64,000 nucleotides of DNA, taken from NCBI RefSeq assembly GCF_007786455.1, contig NZ_VNJK01000001.1:3248673-3312672 (forward strand), read 5' to 3'. Numbering within the stretch: the stretch's first letter is position 1; every line of letters starts with the position of its first letter. Below, piece by piece: positions 32,785 to 42,121 of the stretch. The stretch comes from Paenibacillus agilis (GTDB lineage Bacteria > Bacillota > Bacilli > Paenibacillales > Paenibacillaceae). The notes under the pieces are model-generated. The model ran no database searches and had not been told where the DNA came from. It worked only from the letters and a program-made list of their open reading frames with translations. The position numbers and the translations under genes were made by a program.

Positions 32785-34362
32785 CTACTGCTTCTGCAAG
32801 CAGGCAATGAAAAATCCGTCCGAATCTGCATCGTGCGGCAGCACTTGCAGCATGCCTGACGAACTGCGTGCAAGCGCGGCGCCAAGCTTCGAAGAATCTA
32901 GCGCTGACTTCCACGAATCATCCAAGGACCATTCTTTATCATGACTTGCCTCTTCCATAAACGCCTGTACGACGTCCTCATTTTCCTCATGTTCAATCGT
33001 ACAAGTGGAATAAACCAATCTTCCGCCTGGCTTAACAAGTTTAGCCGCTTCTCGGATAAGTCGCGATTGCAGTGCTGCTATCGCCGCTACATCAGAGGCA
33101 GTCTTCGTCCATTTTAAGTCAGGTTTGCGTCGAATAACACCAAACCCCGTGCATGGCGCATCTAAAAGAACAACATCAAAGGACTGCTCTGGCAATTGCT
33201 TGCTGAGCTCAGCCGCATCTACATTAATCGTTTGAATGCAAGATAATCCTAAACGCATTGCCTGTTCTTCTATCAGCTTCACTTTGTGAGCATGAACGTC
33301 ATTGGAAATAAGCTCTCCGACATTGTTCATCCGTTCTGCAATATGCATCGACTTGCCCCCAGGAGCAGCACAGCAATCCACGATGCGCATGCCTGGCTGC
33401 GGACGAATCGCTTCGACGACTAGCATCGAGCTTTCATCCTGTACAGACAGCTTGCCTTCACGATACGCAGATGTAAAAGCAAAGTTGCCTGCCTGATGAG
33501 CAACGATACCATCTTGGCTAAGCATGGATGGTTCTGCATCGATCCCGTTTGCACGCAGCTCTTCCAATAGATCATCGCGCGTCGTGCGAATACGATTCAC
33601 TCGTCCACTTGCATGTGGAGCTGTATTGTTCGCTTCACACATACTGCGGACCGCGTCTTGTCCATAAGCTTCAATCCAGCGGGAGACGAGCCACTCCGGA
33701 TGTGAATGCGTCCAAGCGATGCGCTTCACAGCATCATCTGACTGAGGAGCATTCCACAATTCAGGCTCACGCATCACGGCACGCAATACACCGTTGACGA
33801 ACCCTCCCATTGCTTGCTGCCCGCGACGCTTAGCAATCGCGACCGCTTCATTAACAGCGGCATGCGAAGGCACTCGGTCTAAATAATGCAGCTGATATAA
33901 GCTCATTCGCAGTAGATTGCGCATCCAAGGCTTCAGCTTGTCGATTCCCTTCGCAATTTTCAATTGCAGGACACCGTCAATGGTATTCAGTCGTTGAATC
34001 GTTCCGTACACAAGCTCTGTCGCTAAGCCCGCATCCACGCGTTCCAATTCCGCCTCCTGCAATGCTGCATTCAGCTGCAAATTGCTGTAGGAGCGATGCT
34101 TATCCACCATTACGAGGACATCCAGTGCTACTTCGCGCGCTGTCTTCCGTCGAGGACGAGGTGCATGATTGCCAACTTGCTTTTGAGGAGCAGCTCCCGC
34201 TCCCTTCTTCGTTGAAGAAGATGCTTGATCCGAGCCTTGACGCTTGGACTGAGTTGCAGGTGTTGAATTAGTACGTTGACGCTGTGCTCCTTGGTGATCA
34301 CGAGTAGACTGTGATCGTGGAGACTGCTGTTGACTGGAACTGCTAGAATTGCCCTTCTTCAC
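32785..34362 (-). CDS. rsmB: 16S rRNA (cytosine-967-C5) methyltransferase RsmB
   Basis: A 525-residue enzyme. The NusB-like RNA-binding domain (from about residue 72, ARPRRKTAREVALDVLV) is followed by the SAM methyltransferase domain with DCCAAPGGKSMH, LDAPCTGFGVIRRKPDLKW and STCTIEHEENEDVV; the two catalytic cysteines are in APC and STC. The first 70 residues are an unusual Ser/Gln/Thr/Lys-rich low-complexity tail absent from most RsmB proteins, which are about 450 residues. The start is GTG 34362, overlapping the fmt stop by 4 bp. Confidence 0.95.
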   Translation of the reverse strand: MKKGNSSSSSQQQSPRSQSTRDHQGAQRQRTNSTPATQSKRQGSDQASSSTKKGAGAAPQKQVGNHAPRPRRKTAREVALDVLVMVDKHRSYSNLQLNAALQEAELERVDAGLATELVYGTIQRLNTIDGVLQLKIAKGIDKLKPWMRNLLRMSLYQLHYLDRVPSHAAVNEAVAIAKRRGQQAMGGFVNGVLRAVMREPELWNAPQSDDAVKRIAWTHSHPEWLVSRWIEAYGQDAVRSMCEANNTAPHASGRVNRIRTTRDDLLEELRANGIDAEPSMLSQDGIVAHQAGNFAFTSAYREGKLSVQDESSMLVVEAIRPQPGMRIVDCCAAPGGKSMHIAERMNNVGELISNDVHAHKVKLIEEQAMRLGLSCIQTINVDAAELSKQLPEQSFDVVLLDAPCTGFGVIRRKPDLKWTKTASDVAAIAALQSRLIREAAKLVKPGGRLVYSTCTIEHEENEDVVQAFMEEASHDKEWSLDDSWKSALDSSKLGAALARSSSGMLQVLPHDADSDGFFIACLQKQ

Positions 34363-35300
34363 CCAAGCACCGTCCCTATCTCAAGCTTGCCGCCACGGAC
34401 AAAGTCACGCACTGCCATCGCCTTTTTACCCGCTGGCTGTACTTCTGTCAGCCAAATCGAGCCGTCACCAGTCTTTACTTCGATACCCTCTTCTGATGCC
34501 GTGAGCACCGTTCCAGGCACAGCAGAGGACGAAGCTTGTCCTTGCTCTTTCAAAGCGCATTTCCACACTTTGAATACTTCACCGTTCCATGTTGTAAATG
34601 CACCCGAATAAGGAACGAGTCCGCGAACCTGATTGAATAATGCACGTGAAGAGTTGGACCAATCGATCAGCTCATCTTCACGCTTAAGGTTCGGTGCATA
34701 GGTTGCCAGATCATGATTTTGCACTTCTGCTGTCAACTTGCCCGCTAGCAAGTCAGGCAGTGTGCGGCGAAGAAGATCTGCTCCCTCTACGCTCAATTTC
34801 TCAAACATCGTGCCAGCATTGTCTTCATCAGTAATCGGTACTTCTACACGCGTAAGCATGTCTCCCGTATCCATACCTTCCGCCATATACATAATCGTTA
34901 CGCCAGTTTTGGCTTCACCGTTTATAATCGAGCGTTGAATTGGCGCACCGCCGCGATAGTAAGGCAGCAAAGAGCCGTGTACATTAATACAGCCATAACG
35001 CGGAACATCGAGTACCGCTTTCGGCAAAATTTGTCCATAAGCCGCTGTCACGATGAGATCAGGCGCCAACTTGCGAATGTCCTCTACCGTTTCAGATGTA
35101 CGCAGCTTCTCAGGCTGCCATACTTGAATGCCGTGCTCCATCGCCAGCTGCTTTACCGGAGTTGGCGTCAACACGCGTTTACGTCCTACTGGGCGGTCAG
35201 GTTGGGTAACGACTGCCGCCACATCATAACCTTCATCCAGCAGCATTTGCAGGGATGTCACCGCGAACTGCGGCGTCCCCATAAATACGATTTTTGTCAT
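34359..35300 (-). CDS. fmt: methionyl-tRNA formyltransferase
   Basis: A 313-residue enzyme that formylates initiator Met-tRNA using 10-formyl-THF. MGTPQFAVTSL, the YGQILPKAVLDVPRYG stretch, INVHGSLLPYYRGGAPIQ and EGMDTGDM carry the Asn-His-Asp catalytic set. A C-terminal OB domain binds tRNA. AAGGAG in the def 3' end precedes the ATG, and the 3' end overlaps rsmB by 4 bp. It is next to peptide deformylase, its functional counterpart. Confidence 0.98.
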   Translation of the reverse strand: MTKIVFMGTPQFAVTSLQMLLDEGYDVAAVVTQPDRPVGRKRVLTPTPVKQLAMEHGIQVWQPEKLRTSETVEDIRKLAPDLIVTAAYGQILPKAVLDVPRYGCINVHGSLLPYYRGGAPIQRSIINGEAKTGVTIMYMAEGMDTGDMLTRVEVPITDEDNAGTMFEKLSVEGADLLRRTLPDLLAGKLTAEVQNHDLATYAPNLKREDELIDWSNSSRALFNQVRGLVPYSGAFTTWNGEVFKVWKCALKEQGQASSSAVPGTVLTASEEGIEVKTGDGSIWLTEVQPAGKKAMAVRDFVRGGKLEIGTVLG

Positions 35301-35303
35301 CCC

Positions 35304-35780
35304 TTACTCCTTCTCTTGACGCGGAATTTCATACACACTTTCAGCGATGGATGTAAACAGTACACCATTCAAATGGTCAATCTCATGCTGGAACGCACGT
35401 GCCAAAAAGTCCGTAGCTGTCACCTTAACCGGCTTGCCGTGACGATCGAAGCCTTTAACATGAATCTTTTTGTAGCGGCGCACATCACCATTCAATCCAG
35501 GGATACTGAGGCAGCCTTCAGGCCCAAGCTGTTCGCCTTCTTTTTCTACCATTTCTGGGTTGACCATTTCGATCAGGCCGTTCTCATCGCCAACATCAAC
35601 AACGATAACACGCTTCAAAATACCGATCTGCGGTGCAGCAAGGCCTACACCTTCTGCATGATACATCGTATCAGCCATATCATCGAGCAACTTGTGCAAG
35701 TTAGCGTTGAACTTCGTTACTTCTTTTGCTACTTCATGAAGAACCGGATCTGGTTCGTGTACAATAATGCGAATTGCCAT
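35304..35780 (-). CDS. def: peptide deformylase
   Basis: A 158-residue deformylase that removes the N-formyl group from nascent proteins. EGVGLAAPQIG, EGCLSIPG and HEIDHLNG are the three metal-site motifs (Cys and two His bind the metal; Glu is the catalyst). It precedes fmt by three bases in the usual def-fmt order. A 103-bp AT-rich gap separates it from priA. Confidence 0.97.
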   Translation of the reverse strand: MAIRIIVHEPDPVLHEVAKEVTKFNANLHKLLDDMADTMYHAEGVGLAAPQIGILKRVIVVDVGDENGLIEMVNPEMVEKEGEQLGPEGCLSIPGLNGDVRRYKKIHVKGFDRHGKPVKVTATDFLARAFQHEIDHLNGVLFTSIAESVYEIPRQEKE

Positions 35781-35883
35781 TTAAGACACCATCCTTAATC
35801 ATTTGCTTTATAAAAATCATGTATAAAATCAATATATATCCTTATTCCAAAATATCATACGAAAAAGTAGTGCAAATATGGAT

Positions 35884-38544
35884 TTACATCATCATTTGCG
35901 GATCAACGTCCACGTGGAACAATACACCTTGCTCGCGAGTCATCGGCTCCAGCGTCTTCAGCGCAGCTGATACAAGCGAAGGCAAATCCACCTCTCCACG
36001 GCATTTAATCGTACATTGGAAACGGTATTTATTTTTGATCCGAGGAATCGGCGATGCTACAGGTCCAAATACGTCTACCGCCTGCACCGCACCATGAAGA
36101 GGCTTAAGCAAGCCCCATTCCTCTGCAATCTCCTTAATGCGCAGCACTGCATTCTCCGCAGCACGGACTAACAACGGCAATTCTTCGTGCGTCATCGTAA
36201 GCAATGCCAACCGGCAAAACGGCGGCACCAGACGCGCCCTGCGCATCCGCAGCTCCTCAGATGAGAATGCCTTATAATCATGACCAGACGCATGTACAAT
36301 CGAATAATGTTCTGGCGCGTAGGTTTGCACGACAACTTCACCAGGCAAATGATGTCTTCCCGCTCGACCAGCCACTTGAGTAAGCAGCTGGAACGTCTTT
36401 TCAGCTGCCCTGAAATCAGGCATGTGCAAGGCAGAATCAGCAGCAATAACACCAACAAGCGTAACATAAGGGAAATCTAGTCCTTTTGCTACCATCTGTG
36501 TGCCAAGCAAGACATCCGCACGTCGCTCACGAAATTGCTGCAGCATTTTCTCATGTGAGCCTTTCTCTGTCGTCGTATCCACATCCATCCGAATGACCCG
36601 AATACCTGGGAAACGTCGAGCCAACTGCTCCTCAACACGCTGCGTACCCGTCCCGAAAAATCGAATATGCTCACTCTCACAGTCCGGACACGTTTGCGGC
36701 GACCGCTCCGTATATCCGCAATAATGACAGCGAAGATGTTCTGTTTTCATATGATACGTCAATGAAATATCACATTCAGGACATTGAGCCACATAGCCGC
36801 ACGTACGACACATGATAAAGGTGGAATAACCTCTTCGATTCAAGAGAAGCACCACCTGCTCCCCTTTAGCCAATCGATCTTCCAACGCTTCCTCCAATGG
36901 AGCACTGAACATCGAGCGGTTGCCAATCTTCAGCTGCTCTCTCATATCTACAACCGTCACCGGAGGTAATGGGCGGCCAGCCACCCGTGTTGGCATTTCC
37001 AACAATTCAACATCCCAGATCGGACGCTCCAATCCTCGCGCTTGAGCGTCATAGCCATGCATCTTAGCAGCGTAGTACGTTTCCATAGACGGCGTAGCTG
37101 ATCCAAGCACAACTACCGCTCCATGCTGTACAGCTCGTTCAATCGCAACATCACGCGCATGATACTTTGGCGTCTCTTCTTGCTTGTATGAAGTTTCATG
37201 TTCTTCATCAATAATAATAAGACCAATCCGGCGAAATGGTGCAAATATGGCTGAACGCGCCCCGATAGCTACCGATACGCTGCCTTCACGAATTTTGCGC
37301 CATTCATCATAGCGTTCACCTTGCGATAATCGACTGTGCAATACAGCTACTTTTGCACCGAAGCGACCTTTAAAACGTTCCACCATTTGCGGAGTAAGCG
37401 AAATCTCAGGCACAAGTACAATCGCTTCCCGTTCCGAAGCAAGACAGCGTTCTATCGATTGAAGATATACTTCCGTTTTACCGCTGCCCGTCACCCCGTG
37501 AAGCAAAAATGTCTTTGCCTTTTCCCGATCCAGCGCTTCTTGCAATTGGCTATACACTGTAGCCTGTTCATCTGTCAGCGGCAAAGGTTGAGTTGGCTTA
37601 AAGTGCCGTTCCTTATAAGGATCACGAAGCACCTCTCGATCCTCAATCTGAACTACCCCTTTGTCTGCTAATGCCTTAACCGCGGAAGCATTCAAATCCT
37701 TCAATGGCGCTTCACCGTTCATAGCAAGTAAGTGCTCCATCGTTTCTTGCTGACGCTTGGCTTTGAGTCCAGCACTAAATGCTAGTGCCTCTTCTTCAGA
37801 CATCGTTAAACAGACACACTTCAGCTTCTTTACACCAATTCTATCTTTAATGCGCTCGATCTCTACAAGCCATCCTGCATACAGAGAAGCGCGGATCGCC
37901 TTTGCTGCATAAGGGAATGTTTGCAGCAATTTCTCTGCTGTTATAGGCTCATGCTGCTGTACATAAGCAAGCAAGCGCCGATACATAGGCTGATGCAGCA
38001 GTTCACGGTTTAACCAACCGATCAACGTCTGCTCACCACTCCATTTGCCCAGCTCAAGTTCTTCATCGCTTTGCTGCCAGAAGCTATCGTCCGCACCTAC
38101 TCCATTTTCATCCCAGTCGTCTACGACAGGCTGAGTATCTAACAGACGCAGTGCCTCCGTGCCAAGTCGAAGCGCCTTTTCCGTTCTGCCTTTCAACGCA
38201 GAAGGAATCATCACTTGCAGAGCAGCTGTAAACGTACACACATATTGATGGCTCATCCATTCCGCCAACCTAACCAAGTCAGGAGGGAGCGGTGGAACAA
38301 GATCTAATAATTGCTGAATAGGCTTTAACTTTTTGCTTGGAATGTTCGTTCCATTTACTCGATCAATGACGATCCCTTGAATCGTGCGCGGTCCAAATGG
38401 CACGCCTACTCGACTGCCGATTTCGATCCAGGGCTCCATCTCGCGTGGAATCGCATAATCGAACGGTCGATCAGTCTGTTTGCTCGGCACATCTACAATA
38501 ACTCGGGCGATGTGGACCGAATCGGACGGATTAGTCAATGACAA
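35884..38544 (-). CDS. priA: primosomal protein N' (replication restart helicase PriA)
   Basis: An 886-residue helicase. The N-terminal 3'-DNA-binding domain is followed by motor motifs GVTGSGKTEVYL and IDEEHETSYKQ, a cysteine-rich zinc module (CRTCGYVAQCPECD, then CHYCGYTERSPQTCPDC) and FGTGTQRVEEQL. It loads the replisome at repaired forks. The frame allows TTG starts at 38544 or 38538; the latter is better spaced from AGAGGTG. Either overlaps coaBC. Confidence 0.97.
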   Translation of the reverse strand: MSLTNPSDSVHIARVIVDVPSKQTDRPFDYAIPREMEPWIEIGSRVGVPFGPRTIQGIVIDRVNGTNIPSKKLKPIQQLLDLVPPLPPDLVRLAEWMSHQYVCTFTAALQVMIPSALKGRTEKALRLGTEALRLLDTQPVVDDWDENGVGADDSFWQQSDEELELGKWSGEQTLIGWLNRELLHQPMYRRLLAYVQQHEPITAEKLLQTFPYAAKAIRASLYAGWLVEIERIKDRIGVKKLKCVCLTMSEEEALAFSAGLKAKRQQETMEHLLAMNGEAPLKDLNASAVKALADKGVVQIEDREVLRDPYKERHFKPTQPLPLTDEQATVYSQLQEALDREKAKTFLLHGVTGSGKTEVYLQSIERCLASEREAIVLVPEISLTPQMVERFKGRFGAKVAVLHSRLSQGERYDEWRKIREGSVSVAIGARSAIFAPFRRIGLIIIDEEHETSYKQEETPKYHARDVAIERAVQHGAVVVLGSATPSMETYYAAKMHGYDAQARGLERPIWDVELLEMPTRVAGRPLPPVTVVDMREQLKIGNRSMFSAPLEEALEDRLAKGEQVVLLLNRRGYSTFIMCRTCGYVAQCPECDISLTYHMKTEHLRCHYCGYTERSPQTCPDCESEHIRFFGTGTQRVEEQLARRFPGIRVIRMDVDTTTEKGSHEKMLQQFRERRADVLLGTQMVAKGLDFPYVTLVGVIAADSALHMPDFRAAEKTFQLLTQVAGRAGRHHLPGEVVVQTYAPEHYSIVHASGHDYKAFSSEELRMRRARLVPPFCRLALLTMTHEELPLLVRAAENAVLRIKEIAEEWGLLKPLHGAVQAVDVFGPVASPIPRIKNKYRFQCTIKCRGEVDLPSLVSAALKTLEPMTREQGVLFHVDVDPQMMM

Positions 38545-39823
38545 GCACCTCTTCAGGAAGTAGCTTAGCCGCCTGCTCTAGTATCCGTTTTGCCACATCC
38601 TGCTTCGCACGTACCGATACGGATTCAACAAGCCCTTGTCCATCAAAAATAAGCACCTCGTTATTATCCGAACCGAAGCCGATATCAGAACGAGACACAT
38701 CGTTGGCAACAATCAAATCGCAATTTTTCCGCTTTAGCTTCCCTTGAGCAAATTCAGCTACATTATGCGTTTCTGCCGCAAAACCAACGAGCACTTGATG
38801 CTGCTTATGCTCACCAAGCCATGCTAAAATATCAGGATTTCGCTCTAGCTCAAGCACAAGCGAATCAGCTGTCTTTTTAATTTTTTGCTCGGCACGGAAC
38901 TTTGGACGATAATCCGCAACTGCAGCCGCCTTAACCACGATGTCTGTCTTCTCATAATGGGCTTGTACAGCTTTTAACATATCGAGAGCAGATTCTACTC
39001 GAATGACGTTAACTCCATCAGGGATCATCGTCTGAACTTGTCCAGCGACAAGCGTTACATCAGCCCCCATGTCGCGTGCAGCCTGGGCTATCGCAATCCC
39101 CATTTTGCCAGAAGCATCATTTGTTAAGTATCGAACTGGATCAATGCGTTCCAATGTTCCACCAGCTGTCACCATTACTCGACGTCCTGCTAATAGGCCT
39201 GAATTGCTGTTGTTCGTAATAACTGCCTCATTGAGGCCAGTACTACCTATAGGAGGCAACGAAGATGGTATAGTAGCACCTTCAAAGAACTGCCTCACAT
39301 GCTCTATGATCAATTCTGGCTCCTCAAGACGCCCTTTTCCCGTATAGCCACATGCAAGCGGCCCTTCAGCCGGTTCAATGAAATGGACGCCACGTTGACG
39401 CAGCAGCTCCATATTGTGCTGGACGGCAGGATGCGCATACATGTGGACGTTCATAGCAGGGGCCACCATTACAGGCGCGGTAGTAGCTAGCAATGTTGTA
39501 GATAACATATCATCCGCTAAACCATACGCCATCTTTGCTAGTATGTTAGCCGTTGCAGGGGCGATCAAGAACAAGTCCGCACGATCCGCCAAATTGATAT
39601 GGGACACTACAGCTGGGTCACGTTCATCAAACGTATCCGTATAGACTGGATTGCGAGACAAGGTCTGCAAAGTCAACTCGGGAATGAACTTCGTCGCACT
39701 GTCTGTCATTATGACATGCACGCTTGCCCCAGCCTGAGTAAGCTTACTGCATAGCGTTGCCGCTTTATAGGCAGCAATTCCACCTGTTATACCGAGCACA
39801 ATCGTTTTTCCATGTAGCATCAT
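38531..39823 (-). CDS. coaBC: bifunctional phosphopantothenoylcysteine decarboxylase/synthetase CoaBC
   Basis: A 430-residue flavoprotein for two steps of CoA synthesis. The N-terminal CoaC part begins GKTIVLGITGGIAAYKA and has PAMNVHMYAHP and ACGYTGKGRL. The C-terminal CoaB part has TAGGTLERIDPVRYLTN, SGKMG and KAAAVADYRP. ATG 39823 is used because a GGAAAGG-CGGGG site precedes it; the frame extending to 39883 is unlikely. It follows rpoZ, the usual order. Confidence 0.97.
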   Translation of the reverse strand: MMLHGKTIVLGITGGIAAYKAATLCSKLTQAGASVHVIMTDSATKFIPELTLQTLSRNPVYTDTFDERDPAVVSHINLADRADLFLIAPATANILAKMAYGLADDMLSTTLLATTAPVMVAPAMNVHMYAHPAVQHNMELLRQRGVHFIEPAEGPLACGYTGKGRLEEPELIIEHVRQFFEGATIPSSLPPIGSTGLNEAVITNNSNSGLLAGRRVMVTAGGTLERIDPVRYLTNDASGKMGIAIAQAARDMGADVTLVAGQVQTMIPDGVNVIRVESALDMLKAVQAHYEKTDIVVKAAAVADYRPKFRAEQKIKKTADSLVLELERNPDILAWLGEHKQHQVLVGFAAETHNVAEFAQGKLKRKNCDLIVANDVSRSDIGFGSDNNEVLIFDGQGLVESVSVRAKQDVAKRILEQAAKLLPEEVLVID

Positions 39824-39973
39824 GTCCCCGCCTTTCCCTAGCATGCTGATGAAAAAAATAACAACCTTCGGTTCAAACGCCAATAGACGTCATTCACCAA
39901 CGGGTTGTTCTTGGATAAGTAACCGCCTGATGCAACTCACTTGCTCAGACAATCATCTTGCTTATATACAACA

Positions 39974-40021
39974 CGAGAGCATCGACTTTGAACCATTAAG
40001 ATTCAGCATACGATGCTCTTG
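39974..40021 (-). terminator. hairpin after rpoZ, possible attenuating terminator
   Basis: AGAGCATCG (39976-39984) pairs with CGATGCTCT (40011-40019), followed by a moderately T-rich sequence on the minus strand. A second weak pairing (AACAACC/GGTTGTT) lies at about 39860-39912. They could lower transcription between rpoZ and coaBC. Confidence 0.6.
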
Positions 40022-40026
40022 TTTAT

Positions 40027-40236
40027 TTAGAATTGATTTTGACGTTCTTGTTCGATGTGGATCTGTTCACCATAAATCTCTTCAAGCGCAACCCCAACGT
40101 ATTTGTGGGATTTTGGTTGAGTCAATTCTGTACGGCTGCCCTCGCGCAATTGACGAGCACGTCTCGACGCTGCCACCACGAGTGAATATTTGCTATCAGC
40201 TTTTCTTACTAGTTCATCAATAGATGGATAAAGCAT
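40027..40236 (-). CDS. rpoZ: DNA-directed RNA polymerase subunit omega
   Basis: A 69-residue omega subunit that helps assemble RNA polymerase. MLYPSIDELVRKADSKYSLV and AASRRARQLREG are the family core. ATG 40236 follows GAGGGGTG; the frame extending to 40302 would add an unrelated cysteine-rich leader. It stands between gmk and coaBC as in Bacillus. Confidence 0.96.
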   Translation of the reverse strand: MLYPSIDELVRKADSKYSLVVAASRRARQLREGSRTELTQPKSHKYVGVALEEIYGEQIHIEQERQNQF

Positions 40237-40314
40237 GCTTTGCACCCCTCTTATCGTAATAAACATATGACAAGGTGCACTGAAACAGTGCACCTTACAC
40301 AATCGTTGTATCCC

Positions 40315-40887
40315 TTATTTCTCAATCTTACAGTGTTCGGCAATAATGACGCTTTCTATTCGCTTGCAAGCCAAGTCGATTTCATCATTAACGACTGCAT
40401 AATCATAATGCTCCATTAATGCGATCTCCTCAACAGCAACGTTCATACGATGGTCGATAACGACCTCGTTCTCCGTGCCGCGCCCGCGAATGCGATCTTT
40501 GAGTTCTTCCAAAGAAGGAGGAAGCAAGAAAATAAAAATACCCTCTGGGAATTTCTCTTTTACTTTCAATGCACCTTGAACTTCAATCTCCAAGATGATG
40601 TCCTTGCCAGCCGCTAGCGTTTCTTCCACGAAAGCGCGTGGTGTTCCATAGTAGTTGCCTACATATTCAGCATGTTCAAGCAACTGATCGTTCTCCATCA
40701 TACTGCGGAACTCTTCATGAGTTTTGAAAAAATAATTAACGCCATCCACTTCTCCAAGACGTGGTTGACGTGTTGTAGCAGATACTGAGTATGTTACATT
40801 TTGCACTTTTTTCATTAGTGCTTTGCATACGGTGCCTTTGCCTACGCCTGAGGGACCAGACAGTACAATTAGTAAACCCTTTTTCAT
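40315..40887 (-). CDS. gmk: guanylate kinase
   Basis: A 190-residue kinase that makes GDP from GMP and is a target of (p)ppGpp in Firmicutes. The P-loop [25 protein letters not shown] and [15 protein letters not shown] segments are typical. The ATG at 40887 is preferred because GGAGA lies just upstream; an ATG four codons earlier is possible. It lies 15 bp after remA. Confidence 0.97.
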   Translation of the reverse strand: MKKGLLIVLSGPSGVGKGTVCKALMKKVQNVTYSVSATTRQPRLGEVDGVNYFFKTHEEFRSMMENDQLLEHAEYVGNYYGTPRAFVEETLAAGKDIILEIEVQGALKVKEKFPEGIFIFLLPPSLEELKDRIRGRGTENEVVIDHRMNVAVEEIALMEHYDYAVVNDEIDLACKRIESVIIAEHCKIEK

Positions 40888-40902
40888 AATCGTCTCCATC
40901 TT

Positions 40903-41163
40903 TTATTCGTCGTTGTCGTCATCCTTCGTTGATAAACGATGGGCAACCGTTTCCGGTTGAACCGCGGACAAAATAACGTGATCACTATCTGTAATAATAA
41001 CCGCTCGAGTACGGCGGCCATATGTTGCATCAATTAGCATATGTCTGTCTCGTGCTTCTTGAATAATACGCTTGATCGGAGCCGATTCGGGACTCACGAT
41101 TGAAATGATGCGATTCGCGGATACGATATTCCCGAAACCGATATTAATCAGTTTAATTGCCAT
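40903..41163 (-). CDS. remA: extracellular matrix regulatory protein RemA (DUF370)
   Basis: An 86-residue RemA/YlzA protein: [20 protein letters not shown], then [20 protein letters not shown] and the [13 protein letters not shown] end. In B. subtilis RemA is a DNA-binding activator of biofilm matrix and osmoprotection genes. Length and order (yicC-remA-gmk) are conserved. AGGGAGG precedes the ATG. Confidence 0.95.
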   Translation of the reverse strand: MAIKLINIGFGNIVSANRIISIVSPESAPIKRIIQEARDRHMLIDATYGRRTRAVIITDSDHVILSAVQPETVAHRLSTKDDDNDE

Positions 41164-41198
41164 GATAGGTCCTCCCTCATATACGAACGCTACATACT

Positions 41199-42098
41199 CT
41201 ATTCGATATTCGCTGCTTGCTCTCGAATTTTCTCTAATTCGGCTTTCATATCGACAACTCGATTGACCAATTCAAGATGATTAGCCTTCGAACCGATTGT
41301 ATTCGTTTCGCGATTCATTTCCTGTACAAGAAAGTCTAACTTACGGCCAATTGGCTCTCCACTGGACAATAGCTGTCGGAATTGAGTGAAATGACTCTTC
41401 AAGCGTGTCAGTTCTTCATCGATGTTGGAGCGCTCTGCAAACATAGCCACTTCCATACCGAATCTGGATTCGTCAAACGCAGCAGACTTGTCGAGCAATT
41501 GCTCAAGCCGTTGCTTAAGCTTGCTACGATACTCCTCTACAACGCTTGGCGCCCATTGGATCATCTCCGTATGTAAACTTTCAAGTCGGGACAACCTTTC
41601 CAATGTATCATCAGCAAGATGACGGCCTTCAATTCCGCGCATTCGGCATAAGCCGCTTAGCGCTTCTGTGAAGCCGTCTTCCAGAACAGCAATCAATTGT
41701 TCATCAGACCATGTCGCCTTCTCACGAACATTCATAACATCAGGAAGACGAAGCAAATCGTTTACAAGCAGCGATCCTTCCAGCCCATAGCGCTGTTTCA
41801 GTTGCTCACCGGCTTGCACATAGGCTTCAACAACCCCCATATTGCATTCCGCTTCATAGGCAGATTCGCTCGTACGTTCCTTATTCACATATACGTCAAC
41901 GCGACCGCGATTGACGTGTTGTGCAACAAGACGTCGCAAATGATCTTCGATCCCCGCCCATTCGCGAGGCATACGAAGCACGATATCGCTATATCGGTGA
42001 TTGACGGATTTCATCTCAATATTGATCTTATAGCCGCCTAATTCTCTGGCGGCCTGACCATAGCCCGTCATACTATAAACCATGGGAACCACATCCAT
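41199..42098 (-). CDS. yicC: YicC/YloC family endoribonuclease
   Basis: A 299-residue member of the YicC family, recently recognised as RNA-cleaving proteins. [12 protein letters not shown] at the start, [20 protein letters not shown] and the C-terminal [20 protein letters not shown] are strongly conserved. An internal helical region has [14 protein letters not shown]. The first ATG at 42098 and another at codon 6 are both possible; the family usually starts close to the second. It precedes remA and gmk. Confidence 0.93.
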   Translation of the reverse strand: MDVVPMVYSMTGYGQAARELGGYKINIEMKSVNHRYSDIVLRMPREWAGIEDHLRRLVAQHVNRGRVDVYVNKERTSESAYEAECNMGVVEAYVQAGEQLKQRYGLEGSLLVNDLLRLPDVMNVREKATWSDEQLIAVLEDGFTEALSGLCRMRGIEGRHLADDTLERLSRLESLHTEMIQWAPSVVEEYRSKLKQRLEQLLDKSAAFDESRFGMEVAMFAERSNIDEELTRLKSHFTQFRQLLSSGEPIGRKLDFLVQEMNRETNTIGSKANHLELVNRVVDMKAELEKIREQAANIE

Positions 42099-42121
42099 TA
42101 TCCTATTGTAATTGATTACGT

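Noticed and set aside
34935-35798. 287-residue plus-strand frame
   Set aside because: Antisense to fmt and def, which are strongly conserved.
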